Assembly (NCBI GenBank): GCA_963802355.1
Contig: CAWDIV010000028.1
Coordinates: 186,001 to 250,000 of the forward strand
Reading direction: 5' to 3'
From: SG8-41 sp963802355
Lineage (GTDB): Bacteria > Pseudomonadota > Gammaproteobacteria > Burkholderiales > SG8-41
DNA: 64,000 nucleotides
A program made the position numbers and the translations under genes. Below, one piece after another: positions 34,841 through 43,374 of this stretch. Every line of letters starts with the position of its first letter. Positions within the stretch are counted from its first letter, which is position 1. The notes under the pieces are model-generated. The model searched no databases, was not told the DNA's origin, and was given only the letters and a program-made list of their open reading frames with translations.

Positions 34841-35247
34841 ATCAGTACTCCGTCCGTGCGCCGGCCGCCTTGCCGATTTTCCCACGAATGATACCGTCGA
34901 CCAGGATGATCGGTTGCTTCCTGGTGGAGCCCAGTGGCGGTAGTGAATGCATTTCGAGGATCGACGGCCCGGCCGTAAGTGCAAAAGAGTCCAGTATCCG
35001 GTCCGGACCTGCCCAAGCCCGAAGAATGCCACTGTCGCGGCCGTTGCCATGTTCAGCTTGCGGTAGCGTAGCTTGAACGGGCGGCACTTGCACTATACAG
35101 TCGCAAGAATGTCGGTTTTGTGACGCAACTACGTCGATATCAGAGATCTGTCTGCGCGGGAATGATCGCTTTCGAGACACGAATCCCTGCAACGCTTTTG
35201 CAATGGTGCTGCTGTGCGCTGTAGAGCTCAATGAAGGAGCGGCGACG
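34841..35247. other. Gap between divergent genes with a possible coding remnant
   Basis: A minus-strand frame ends at 34842, two bases before the ElyC start. Its last 50 codons look protein-like (SFALTAGPSILEMHSLPPLG, KQPIILVDGIIRGKIGKAAG), but upstream it overlaps the TauD gene in antisense and no family was recognised. It may be a remnant of a gene once translationally coupled to elyC. Nothing else is seen. Confidence 0.35.
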
Positions 35248-36081
35248 ATGAAGGTGACACGTCTTTCTCCGCATATCGGCGCGGAGGTGACGGGCATCGA
35301 TCTCCGCGAGCCGATCGACGCGGAGGTTCGGCGGCGCCTCAACGCAGCCGTCGTCGACGGTGTCGCCCTCGTCATTCGCGACCAGGATTTCACGCCCGAG
35401 CAGTATCTCGCGGCAGTCGCCCTGTTCGGCGAGCCGATGGAGCAGCATTTCACGCAGTACGCCCTGCCCGATTGTCCGCTGGTGCATGAGGTGTCGAACC
35501 GGCACACGGACAAGTCCGGCAAGCGGGTAAAGCACGGCGCCGGCTGGCACACCGACCACACCAATCACGTGCGGCCGCCGAAATACACGAGTCTTTACGC
35601 GGTCGCGTTGCCGCCGTCGGGCGGCGACACGGCGGTGGTCAACATGCGTGCCGGCTACGAAGCGCTGCCCGACGCGATCAGGCAGAAGATCCAAGGGATG
35701 AAGACGGTCAACGTCTTCCAAGGGAGCGCGTCGGCTCTCTATTCCGGGCAGTCGGCCGACGCACAGGCCGAGCGCAAGCCGGAGCCGGTGCTGCAACCGC
35801 TGGTGCGGACCAATCCCGACAATGGAACGAAGGCGCTCTATTTCCATCCGGTAAAGACCGAGAACATCGTCGGCATGGACGCCGCGGAATCGCAGGCGCT
35901 GCTGGCCGATCTGCTCGAGCGGTCCGTCCGGCCCGAGTTCATCTACCGCCACAAATGGCGCAAGGGCGACATGCTGATCTGGGACAATCGCGCGGCGATG
36001 CACCGCGCTCATTTCGATTACGATCCGGACCAGTATCGCCTGCTCTACCGCGTGCTGGTGCGTGGTGAACTGCCGGTTTAG
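35248..36081 (+). CDS. TauD/TfdA-family 2-oxoglutarate-dependent dioxygenase
   Basis: A 277-residue Fe(II)/2-oxoglutarate dioxygenase. The iron site is the HxD pair His101-Asp103 in GWHTDHTNH plus the distal His in WDNRAAMHRAHFD; the 2OG-binding Arg is in YRLLYRVLVRGE. Family members oxidise taurine, alkyl sulfates or phenoxyacetates. The N-terminus IGAEVTGIDLREPIDAE is a hallmark. ATG 35248 follows GAAGGAG. An NHL-repeat protein starts 36 bp downstream on the same strand, so they are probably in one operon. Substrate unknown. Confidence 0.92.
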   Translation: MKVTRLSPHIGAEVTGIDLREPIDAEVRRRLNAAVVDGVALVIRDQDFTPEQYLAAVALFGEPMEQHFTQYALPDCPLVHEVSNRHTDKSGKRVKHGAGWHTDHTNHVRPPKYTSLYAVALPPSGGDTAVVNMRAGYEALPDAIRQKIQGMKTVNVFQGSASALYSGQSADAQAERKPEPVLQPLVRTNPDNGTKALYFHPVKTENIVGMDAAESQALLADLLERSVRPEFIYRHKWRKGDMLIWDNRAAMHRAHFDYDPDQYRLLYRVLVRGELPV

Positions 36082-36117
36082 CCAGGATAGCGGTGACGAG
36101 ATCGGAGGGAGACGGTA

Positions 36118-36990
36118 ATGACACAAGTCGGCACGGGCAAACACACCTACGAGCTGGTACGGGATTGGCCCAAGATGCCCAAGGGAGAATCCCTCGGCGT
36201 GGTCAGCAGGGTAGCGACCGATTCCCGGGATCGCGTCTACGTTTTCCAGCGCAAGGATCCGCCGGTGGTCGTGTTCGACCGCGATGGAAATTACCTGGAG
36301 TCCTGGGGCAACAAGACGGTCAAAGACCCGCACGGCTTGAAAATCGTCGGCGACGTCGCCTATACCACCGATCGCGTCGATTCGGTCGCGATGTCATTCA
36401 CGCTGGACGGCCGGCCTCTGCTGGTGCTCGGCCAACGCGGCGTGCATTCCGACACCGGCTGCGAAAAGTCCCCCTACATCGTGCCGCGCGCGGCGGGCCC
36501 TTTCAATCACCCCACGGAGATGATGCCCCACCCCAACGGCGATATTTACGTGACCGACGGTTACCGCAACTCCCGCGTGCACCGCTTCACGCGCGACGGC
36601 CGCCTCGTCAAGTCGTGGGGCACGCCGGGCAAGGCCGAGGGCGAGTTTCACCTCCCTCACAGCATTGCGATCGACCCGGAGGGCAAGCTCTACGTTGCCG
36701 ATCGCAGCAACAAGCGCGTGCAGATTTTCTCGCCTGAGGGAGACTTCATCGGCATGTGGACCGGCATGGGCGGGCCGAACGATATTACGCGCGGCAAGGA
36801 CGGCACTTTCTACATTGCCGAGCAGGAAGACGGCGACAAGCCCGCGTATATCTGCATACGCGATGCGAAAGGACGGGAGCTAGCCCGCCTGGAGAGCCGT
36901 CATATCCACGGCGTGGGCGTGGACTCGCGCGGCGACATCTACGCGGGACTGACCGTGGACCGCAGCGTGGACAAGTTCGTGCGCACTTGA
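36118..36990 (+). CDS. NHL-repeat beta-propeller (peptidyl-alpha-hydroxyglycine lyase-like)
   Basis: A 290-residue six-bladed NHL propeller without signal peptide. Repeat cores: VYVFQRKDPPVVVFDRDGNY, FNHPTEMMPHPNGDIYVTDG, FHLPHSIAIDPEGKLYVADR and NDITRGKDGTFYIAEQ. This arrangement resembles bacterial homologues of peptidylamidoglycolate lyase, often annotated as NHL-repeat or 6-bladed propeller proteins near dioxygenases and amidohydrolases. A Zn/Ca-binding role is possible; catalytic activity is unproven. GGAGGGAGACGG precedes the ATG. It follows the TauD gene by 36 bp. Confidence 0.87.
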   Translation: MTQVGTGKHTYELVRDWPKMPKGESLGVVSRVATDSRDRVYVFQRKDPPVVVFDRDGNYLESWGNKTVKDPHGLKIVGDVAYTTDRVDSVAMSFTLDGRPLLVLGQRGVHSDTGCEKSPYIVPRAAGPFNHPTEMMPHPNGDIYVTDGYRNSRVHRFTRDGRLVKSWGTPGKAEGEFHLPHSIAIDPEGKLYVADRSNKRVQIFSPEGDFIGMWTGMGGPNDITRGKDGTFYIAEQEDGDKPAYICIRDAKGRELARLESRHIHGVGVDSRGDIYAGLTVDRSVDKFVRT

Positions 36991-37037
36991 AGGGAGAGGA
37001 GTGTCTTTTTGAGGCGGTCAGCTCAAGGAATCCGATC

Positions 37038-37817
37038 ATGCGAATGCTAAGTTTGCTTGTGACGACAACCATCATGGTTGCGCCCCTATCAGCGGCGCTG
37101 GCGAAGGACGAAGCGCTTGCGAAAGCCATCGCTGCTTCGCATCGCACACCGGCCTTTGTCGAACGCGACAAGGCGCGCAAGCCGCAGGAAGAGCTCGAAT
37201 TCTTCGGCATCAAACCGGCGCTGACCGTGGTGGAGATCCTCCCCGGCGGCGGCTACTGGACCGAGATCCTCGCGCCTTACCTGAAAGGCAACGGCACCTA
37301 CTACGTGGCGATGCCGCCGCGTGGCATCGATGCGTTCAGGAAGAAGCTGGATGCGAATCCCGCGGTATACGACGAAGTGAAGGTCACGCCGTTGGGCACG
37401 GATGCAGAGATTGCACCGGCGGGTTCGGCCGACCTCGTGCTGACGTTCCGCAACGTGCACAACTGGATGGCCGGCGGCGTTGCCGATCGGGTCTTCGCGG
37501 CGTTTTTCGCTGCACTGAAGCCTGGCGGTGTGCTCGGCGTGGAAGAGCATCGCGCGAGCACGGCCCACCCGCAGGACCCGAAGGCTGCAAACGGCTACGT
37601 ACGCGAGGACTACACCATCCAGCTCGCCGAGAAAGCAGGCTTCAAGTACGTCGGCAGGTCCGAAATGCTTGCCAACCCGAAGGACACCAAGGACTGGCCG
37701 AAAGGCGTTTGGACATTGCCGCCGACGCTTGCGCTGGGCGCGCAGGACCGCGAGAAGTATCTCGCTATCGGCGAAGCCGACAATTTCGTCTTGAAGTTCG
37801 AGAAGCCGAAGAAGTAA
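37038..37817 (+). CDS. Exported class I SAM-methyltransferase-like protein
   Basis: A 259-residue protein with a signal peptide (MRMLSLLVTTTIMVAPLSAA, then LAKDE) followed by a Rossmann methyltransferase fold: motif I VVEILPGGGYWTEILAPYLK (E-x-G-x-G-like), motif IV-like DLVLTFRNVHNWM, and LKPGGVLGVEEHRA. Export of a SAM-type fold is odd because SAM is cytosolic, but this family is widespread in proteobacteria and annotated only by fold. It may bind another ligand. The start follows GAGGAGTG by some 30 bases; ATG 37038 is the first giving a signal peptide. It is 47 bp downstream of the NHL gene on the same strand. Confidence 0.85.
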   Translation: MRMLSLLVTTTIMVAPLSAALAKDEALAKAIAASHRTPAFVERDKARKPQEELEFFGIKPALTVVEILPGGGYWTEILAPYLKGNGTYYVAMPPRGIDAFRKKLDANPAVYDEVKVTPLGTDAEIAPAGSADLVLTFRNVHNWMAGGVADRVFAAFFAALKPGGVLGVEEHRASTAHPQDPKAANGYVREDYTIQLAEKAGFKYVGRSEMLANPKDTKDWPKGVWTLPPTLALGAQDREKYLAIGEADNFVLKFEKPKK

Positions 37818-37894
37818 CCATCCACGCATTGCGCTGGTCCGGCCCGGCTCTACGGACCGGATCGTGCCGCCCACTGATTCAGTCGGGATGCCCC

Positions 37895-38323
37895 CTAGCG
37901 TATCGCGGGCAGCATCAACCCAAAGGCGCCGATCAGGACCAGGGCGAAGAAGGTGATGATCCAGCCGGAGGCGCGGGGAAACTGCGCGACCCAGTTGTCG
38001 AGCGTGAGGTTCATCGCCTCCCGCTCCTTGAGGTACCGCCGTTCCGAATACCAACGGGAACCGCCGGCTTCGAGCGCCATCAAGGCGTCGGGAAGGAACG
38101 CGAGCATGATTCCGACAACTATCCCAACGAGATTGCCGATGAGGAGCACCCAGCGGACGTTTTCGACGACCCAGGACGCGAAGGACGGGCGGAAGTAATC
38201 CAGGCCGCGAACCACAAACGGAATCCTTGGCTGCCAATAACCGGTGATGGGTGGGGTGATGGGTGATGCCTGCTTGTACGAGTTGATTGGATCACTCCCA
38301 AAATCGTGACGCTGGTGAGACAT
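37895..38323 (-). CDS. Small membrane protein of unknown function
   Basis: A 142-residue protein with two membrane helices: RWVLLIGNLVGIVVGIMLAF and ASGWIITFFALVLIGAFGLM. A charged loop (YSERRYLKEREAMNLTLDNW) lies between them. The N-terminal segment ASPITPPITG is encoded by a GTGATGG heptamer array at 38238-38265, so either the repeat has entered the coding sequence or translation starts further downstream. No family recognised. It lies six bases from the end of the PhoD gene (38329), transcribed in the same direction. Confidence 0.7.
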   Translation of the reverse strand: MSHQRHDFGSDPINSYKQASPITPPITGYWQPRIPFVVRGLDYFRPSFASWVVENVRWVLLIGNLVGIVVGIMLAFLPDALMALEAGGSRWYSERRYLKEREAMNLTLDNWVAQFPRASGWIITFFALVLIGAFGLMLPAIR

Positions 38324-38328
38324 GCGGG

Positions 38329-39993
38329 CTAGATGAGGTCCTTCAGGTCCAGACCCGCGGCGAACGCATTGCCCTCATGCGCCAGCACGGCGGAGATCTC
38401 GGCGCCGCTGCCGGTCGGCTGCACCTGCACGACGCCGAAGTTGAAGCGGTTGACCACGTCGCGCAAGGTCGAGCGGATGCCCGGGGCAAGCGAGAACTCC
38501 TCGTCGATGAAGGTGCCCACCAGCGGTTGGGTGTCGTCGATCTGACTGATCCCCGAGGAGGTGAGCGAGACGGCCTTGCCGCTCGGCCGCGCGGCGCTCA
38601 CGTCGAAGATGCAGCCGATGTGGATGTCGCCGGACAGGAATACCAGTCCGCGGCCGGACGCGGCATTGCGGTTCACGTAGCGCGCCGCGAACGCCTTCTT
38701 CAGCAGGTCCTGCTGCTCGCGCCGGGCAAAGCGGTGCGACCACTGGTCGCGCGCCTCGTCGAGGTTGGAGATCTGGAAGTTGCCGGCGTTGGGGTTCACG
38801 CCGGTGAACCGGGCAACCTTTGCGCTGGCAATGGCCTGCAAGAGGTCGGTTATGTCCTTTGTCGACTTCGGGTGGAACAGCTCCTGCTCGTCGCCGCGCT
38901 TGAACGCCTCGACATCGTCGGTGCGCTGGCCCATCAGGCGCTGCGTCTGCCCGTCCGGGTCCTGCGAGGCGATCGGAGTCGCGGTGACGACCGCGAGCGC
39001 GTCGACATCCGGCGGCAGGTGGGCAAACACGTCGTCGATGAACGTCCATTGGCGTTCGCCAAGGATCGGGTAGTCCTTGCGGAAAACGTCGCGTTCCCCG
39101 CGGCTGTCGAGCATGAGCACCATCAGGCGGCCGCAGCGGAACACGAACGGCATCCCAAGACGCTGCCCGCGCGGAAGCGGGCCGCCGATGTAGTTCGGAA
39201 ACGCCGGGTCGGGCTGCCCAGGAATCGCCGCGTCGCGGTAGTCGCCGGGAAGCGGGTTGCGGCAGCCCTGGAAGTGCCAGTAGACGTCGCGCGCGTCTTC
39301 GAAGTACTCCGTGCACGCGCGGAAGATCGCCGCACCGCGATGGTGAAGCGCGGCCATCGTCGGGCTGTCGGATGCCAGCGACCCCCAACCGTCGCGGATG
39401 TCATGGTCGTCCCAGACCATGTATGTTGGAACATTCGCGAGTATCTTCCGCACGACGTCGCGCGACCAGTTCAGGCGGTACTTCTCGGCCATCACGCGCC
39501 GACGCGTCGCGCTGTCGGAGTGAAAGTGCTGCGCGAATACGTCGGGCTGATCCTCGTCCATGTAGATCTGGTCGCCCATCATGACGATGAACGAGGGCTG
39601 CGATGCTTCGACGAAGTCGCTGAACTTCTGCCATGCGCCCAACTGCTCCGCCCCGTTGCACGAGATCGCGCAGAACAGCAGGTTGGTCATCGACGGTGGC
39701 GGCGGCAGGGTGCGGACCGATCCATTCGCGCCCGGCACGAAGCGGCCCGCTCGCACCACCCGGTAGCGGTAGCGCAGGTCGGGCTGCAGGCCGGTGACCT
39801 GCGCGATCGCGGTGCCGAACTCGACCGCGCCGAGCTCGGTGCTCTTGAACTCGAACAGCCCGACGCCTTCGACGCGCAGCCTGTAGCGCGCTGGATCGTC
39901 GGACACCTGGATCCAGATCCGCGTCGAGGTGTCGTCCGTATGCCCGACGACCGGCCCCAGTTGCAGCCGCCGCGGGCCTCGGCGCCGGGCCAT
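38329..39993 (-). CDS. PhoD-family alkaline phosphatase/phosphodiesterase
   Basis: A 554-residue metallophosphoesterase of the PhoD type. The N-terminal Fn3-like domain (about 10-95) has PVVGHTDDTSTRIWIQVSDD. The catalytic domain has FIVMMGDQIYMDE (metal-binding Asp), MVWDDHDIRDGWGS (the WDDHD signature), MVLMLDSRGERD and LVFLSGDIHIGCIF (GDxH). No twin-arginine leader is visible, unlike Bacillus PhoD, so a cytoplasmic location or a different export route is possible. It starts 17 bp after the stop of an unknown 625-aa gene, and a small membrane gene follows by six bases. Confidence 0.92.
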   Translation of the reverse strand: MARRRGPRRLQLGPVVGHTDDTSTRIWIQVSDDPARYRLRVEGVGLFEFKSTELGAVEFGTAIAQVTGLQPDLRYRYRVVRAGRFVPGANGSVRTLPPPPSMTNLLFCAISCNGAEQLGAWQKFSDFVEASQPSFIVMMGDQIYMDEDQPDVFAQHFHSDSATRRRVMAEKYRLNWSRDVVRKILANVPTYMVWDDHDIRDGWGSLASDSPTMAALHHRGAAIFRACTEYFEDARDVYWHFQGCRNPLPGDYRDAAIPGQPDPAFPNYIGGPLPRGQRLGMPFVFRCGRLMVLMLDSRGERDVFRKDYPILGERQWTFIDDVFAHLPPDVDALAVVTATPIASQDPDGQTQRLMGQRTDDVEAFKRGDEQELFHPKSTKDITDLLQAIASAKVARFTGVNPNAGNFQISNLDEARDQWSHRFARREQQDLLKKAFAARYVNRNAASGRGLVFLSGDIHIGCIFDVSAARPSGKAVSLTSSGISQIDDTQPLVGTFIDEEFSLAPGIRSTLRDVVNRFNFGVVQVQPTGSGAEISAVLAHEGNAFAAGLDLKDLI

Positions 39994-40010
39994 GGTCAGC
40001 GCTTCATGCC

Positions 40011-41888
40011 TTAGCGGCGGGCGCCGCCCAGCCCCGAGCCGATGGCGCCGAGGATCGCCACCCCGTCCTTCGCCGTGACCGAGAACTTGACGGGATCCGG
40101 AAGCGTTCCTTCGATCTTGCGGTTCTTGAACAGTGCGCGAATACGCTGGACCTCGGCGTTCTGGCGCTCGATCTCCGGCGCAACGCGCAGCGCGTTTGCG
40201 ATGCCGGCAAGGTTGCTCACGCCGGCGGACCTGAGCAGACGCCGGTGCGCTTCACCCAGTTGAAGCATCGCCGCGGCCTTGTCGAAATCGACATTGCGCG
40301 GATCGTCCGCCGGCAGCTTGCGCCAGGTGTCGATCAGCACGCCGAGAACCTTGGGGTCGTTCGCTACGAGCGGCGCTTCCGGCAACCTGGAGCCGTTGGC
40401 GAGCAGTGTCGTTACCTGCCGCTCGATCGCGTTCCAGCGCGTGACGGTCTCCAGCGCGCGAGTCTTCGTCGAGGTGTTCAGGGAAGCCGACAGGGTCTTG
40501 ACACCCCCGATGTCGAACCGGCCCGGGTCGAAAACGACGCGGAACAGCGGGCTCACCGAGGCGGTGCTGCCGGTGACGACCGTCGCTCCATTGTCCGGGC
40601 TCGTGCCGAAGCAGGTGTCGAGGAAGCGGTTCTCTCCGAACAGCACGCCGCGCTCGAGCGGTGACCGCGACGCCTCGCGCTCGTATTCGTCCCGGAGCGT
40701 GTCGAGCCAGACCTCGAGAAAGTGCTTGTAGTTCGCGCTGCCGCGTTGCGAGACGCCCGCTGACACGCCCGGCGAAACGACCGACGCTACGACCAGGCTC
40801 TCGAGCAATCGCAGCCCCCACAACTCGACCACCGGCCGGCGGAAGGTGCCACTGGTCAAGCCGCCGATGATGTCGATGTCCAACTCCTCGAGCGGCGTGC
40901 CGACGGGGAACGTGTTGTTGAGGTAATCGACCATCCGGGCAAACTGGAGCAGCGTGCCGGTGAAACGTTCGTCGAGGCTGAACGGCCCCGGCGCGCTATC
41001 GAGCAGGCAGACGCGGCGCAGGCGTGCGTTGATGCAGAAGTCGGTGCCCTTCGGGACCACGAGCACCGCGGTGAACTCCTGGATGCCTTCGATGCCGCTC
41101 GAACGCCTGGCGAGCAACTGCTGGAACCACAGGTTCGGGTCCGACGGGTCGACCGAAAGCTGCTGCAGCGGCTGCGGCGACACCGAAAAGCTCAGGTGCG
41201 GCGTGCCCACGTACTTCGTGGAGAGCAACGAGATGATGTTCTCGACCCGCGTGGTGTGGCTGATCAGTTCGCGCCGCTCCTCCGACGCGTTGCGATTCGT
41301 CGTGTCGACGACCTGCGACACCGCGCGGTTGCTGGCGACGTCGGTGGACGTGCTGCGGACCGAGCCGCCGAAGGAAACTATTCCCAAGTCAAGCCCTGCC
41401 GACCCGCTGGAGCTGGTTGTATTCGAATGGCTGCGCAGCGTCTCGTTCACCTGCGAGCCGCTCTTGCCGATCGCGATCCCTTCGGCCTCACCTTCGTAGG
41501 CGTCTACGCCGACCACCCCGGTCTGCACCATGCGGCGGGCAAGCGGCGCGGCGGCGTGGAAGTACGGCCGGATCGTGCCCAGATCGCCCGCAGCGTTGCG
41601 GACCTTCAGGTCGAGTAAAAGATGCATGCAGGGTATGCCTTCGCCGAGGAAGCTCGCCGCGACTTTCGAGAGCTCGGGCGGGAACGACGCCGGCGAAATC
41701 GACGTCGTGAACTTGACGAAGACGAGCTTCTCGTCGGGGAGGAGGCTCGTCAGTGTCGCATCGTCGGGCTCGAAGAAGAACAGCGATATCGCCGTCTGCG
41801 CGGGTTCGCCCGCGCTCAACGGCTGCGTCGTCGCCGCCAGCTTCCAGGGGATCTCGATCGGTGGCAGGGGTGTATCTTCTTGGGCCAT
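40011..41888 (-). CDS. Large protein of unknown function upstream of phoD
   Basis: A 625-residue cytoplasmic-looking protein; no signal peptide or membrane helix is seen. It is rich in Ser/Thr/Asn in the middle (EGIAIGKSGSQVNETLRSHS, NTTSSSGSAGLDLGIVSFGG). The middle part resembles no motif I know; the C-terminal 120 residues look alpha-helical (LQLGEAHRRLLRSAGVSNLA, EIERQNAEVQRIRALFKNRK). ATG 41888 follows GGGAGGCGAA. The PhoD gene begins 17 bp downstream on the same strand, so the two are likely one operon and may share a job. I cannot assign a function. Confidence 0.8.
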   Translation of the reverse strand: MAQEDTPLPPIEIPWKLAATTQPLSAGEPAQTAISLFFFEPDDATLTSLLPDEKLVFVKFTTSISPASFPPELSKVAASFLGEGIPCMHLLLDLKVRNAAGDLGTIRPYFHAAAPLARRMVQTGVVGVDAYEGEAEGIAIGKSGSQVNETLRSHSNTTSSSGSAGLDLGIVSFGGSVRSTSTDVASNRAVSQVVDTTNRNASEERRELISHTTRVENIISLLSTKYVGTPHLSFSVSPQPLQQLSVDPSDPNLWFQQLLARRSSGIEGIQEFTAVLVVPKGTDFCINARLRRVCLLDSAPGPFSLDERFTGTLLQFARMVDYLNNTFPVGTPLEELDIDIIGGLTSGTFRRPVVELWGLRLLESLVVASVVSPGVSAGVSQRGSANYKHFLEVWLDTLRDEYEREASRSPLERGVLFGENRFLDTCFGTSPDNGATVVTGSTASVSPLFRVVFDPGRFDIGGVKTLSASLNTSTKTRALETVTRWNAIERQVTTLLANGSRLPEAPLVANDPKVLGVLIDTWRKLPADDPRNVDFDKAAAMLQLGEAHRRLLRSAGVSNLAGIANALRVAPEIERQNAEVQRIRALFKNRKIEGTLPDPVKFSVTAKDGVAILGAIGSGLGGARR

Positions 41889-42345
41889 TTCGCCTCCCGG
41901 AAAGTTTAGGTGCCTGCGAAAGTTAGAATAGATCGAGTGTAAGCCGCGTTGGTTCCCTCTGCTTGCTCGGTCTTGGCGTACCCCTTAAGGATGATTGAAA
42001 TAATTCCTTCATTGTGAAGCTTTTTGGGGCCTTTGAGAGTGCCGTTGAGCAACACAGCCTTGAAATCAGTGATGAGTGATGGGCATCCCGAAGGATGAGG
42101 GATGGGGGAATGTTGGTTGGCTTGGACGCTTCGCCTGAGACGGTTTAGCTGGGACGCTTTTCATTATTGTTCCCTTCGCGTCCTTGGCGGCCTTCGCGGT
42201 GAAGCTGTTCGCCTTCCTTCGCGCCTTGGCGACCTTCGCGGTAAAGCTGTTCGCCTTCCTCCGCGTTCTCCGCGTCCTTTGCGGTGAAGCTTTACAGTTA
42301 CACTGAACCTTTTTTCACTAACGGGCCCGGATTGCGGAGGAAGAT
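41889..42345. other. Non-coding gap with two repeat arrays
   Basis: The divergent leader between the unknown 625-aa gene and the metallo-hydrolase. It carries GTGATGA/GGATGAGG steps near 42069-42108 and a 42-nt tandem array at 42174-42297. No gene is seen. Confidence 0.55.
42174..42297. repeat. Three copies of a ~42-nt repeat (CGCGGTGAAGCTGTTCGCC type)
   Basis: Units containing CTTCGCGGTGAAGCTGTTCG at about 42192, CTTCGCGGTAAAGCTGTTCG at about 42234 and CCTTTGCGGTGAAGCTTTAC at about 42276 repeat with a 42-nt step (6 x 7) and end near 42297, 49 bases before the next start codon. Confidence 0.8.
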
Positions 42346-43224
42346 ATGCAGGCCACGCGTGTCGGCGATTTCCAAGTGCTGTGCGTCACCGAGTTCCAGG
42401 GGCCGTTTATAGCTCCCGAGGTTTTCTTTCCCGATTTCGACCCCGAGGTAGTGCGGGCGAACCCCGATATGACGGGACCAGGGCTGATCGACCCGGCGAC
42501 CGGCAAGCTCGTCTTCAGCTTTCACAGCTTCATCGTCAAGACCCTGCATCACACGATCCTGATCGATTCCTGCCTCGGCAACGACAAGGAGCGTCCGACG
42601 CGGCCGCAATTTCACCGTCTGCGAACCCCCTACCTCGCCGATCTCGCGAACGCAGGAGTCAAGGTCGAGGATGTCGACTACGTGATGTGCACGCACCTGC
42701 ACTGGGATCATGTCGGCTGGAACACCCGTCTCGAAAACGGGCGCTGGGTCCCGACCTTTCCCAATGCGCGCTACATTATGGCCCGCCGCGAGTTCGAGCA
42801 TTGGCAGGGCGTGCAGCGGCGGGGCGAGGAAACGCCGCACCGCCTTGCCTTCGAGGACAGCGTGCTGCCGGTCGTGCGAGCGGGACTATCGGTGCTGGTC
42901 GACGACGATTACGCCCTCGAAGACGGCTTATGGCTCGAAAGCGCTCCCGGCCATACGCCCGGCAACGTCGTGATCCATGCCCGCTCGCGAGATGACCGCG
43001 CCGTTTTTCTGGGCGATGTGCTTCATCACCAGCTCCAGCTGGCGAAGCCGGAGTGGTCGACGCTTGCCTGTACCGATCGTGACCTGTCGCGGAAGACGCG
43101 CACGCGGCTCGTCGAAGAGTATGCCGAACGCGGCACCCGCCTGCTGCCCGGGCATTTCCCGGCGCCGACCGTCGGACGGATCGTCAGGCACGGCAGCGCC
43201 TACCGCTATGCCTTCGAGGAATGA
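42346..43224 (+). CDS. Metallo-beta-lactamase-fold hydrolase
   Basis: A 292-residue MBL-fold hydrolase. The zinc motif is THLHWDHVGW (His117, His119, Asp121, His122), with a further His in SAPGHTPGNVVI and Asp in AVFLGDVLHH, and C-terminal LLPGHFPAPTVGRI. This pattern fits the lactonase/arylsulfatase-like subgroup that hydrolyses lactones or esters. It stands at the head of a plus-strand trio with an aldo/keto reductase and an iron alcohol dehydrogenase. GGAGGA lies a few bases before the ATG. Confidence 0.92.
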   Translation: MQATRVGDFQVLCVTEFQGPFIAPEVFFPDFDPEVVRANPDMTGPGLIDPATGKLVFSFHSFIVKTLHHTILIDSCLGNDKERPTRPQFHRLRTPYLADLANAGVKVEDVDYVMCTHLHWDHVGWNTRLENGRWVPTFPNARYIMARREFEHWQGVQRRGEETPHRLAFEDSVLPVVRAGLSVLVDDDYALEDGLWLESAPGHTPGNVVIHARSRDDRAVFLGDVLHHQLQLAKPEWSTLACTDRDLSRKTRTRLVEEYAERGTRLLPGHFPAPTVGRIVRHGSAYRYAFEE

Positions 43225-43287
43225 AACGTCCCAGGTGAAGCGTCCCCGATGAGCCTTTGTCTAACCAACGTCTGCTACGCGTTAGCT

Positions 43288-43372
43288 GGACGCCGTATCT
43301 GAGACGTGGTATCTGAGATGCAGTATCTGAGACGCTTTATCTGGGACGCATCATCTGAGACGCATCATCTTT
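43288..43372. repeat. 14-nt tandem array, GTATCTGAGACG type
   Basis: Five units of 14 nt (CCGTATCTGAGACG, TGGTATCTGAGATG, CAGTATCTGAGACG, CTTTATCTGGGACG, CATCATCTGAGACG) end two bases before the ATG of the aldo/keto reductase, replacing its ribosome binding site region. Confidence 0.88.
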
Positions 43373-43374
43373 AT

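Noticed and set aside
38287..40014. 575-residue plus-strand open frame
   Set aside because: It is exactly antisense to PhoD, with Arg/Val/His-rich shadow composition and no motif.
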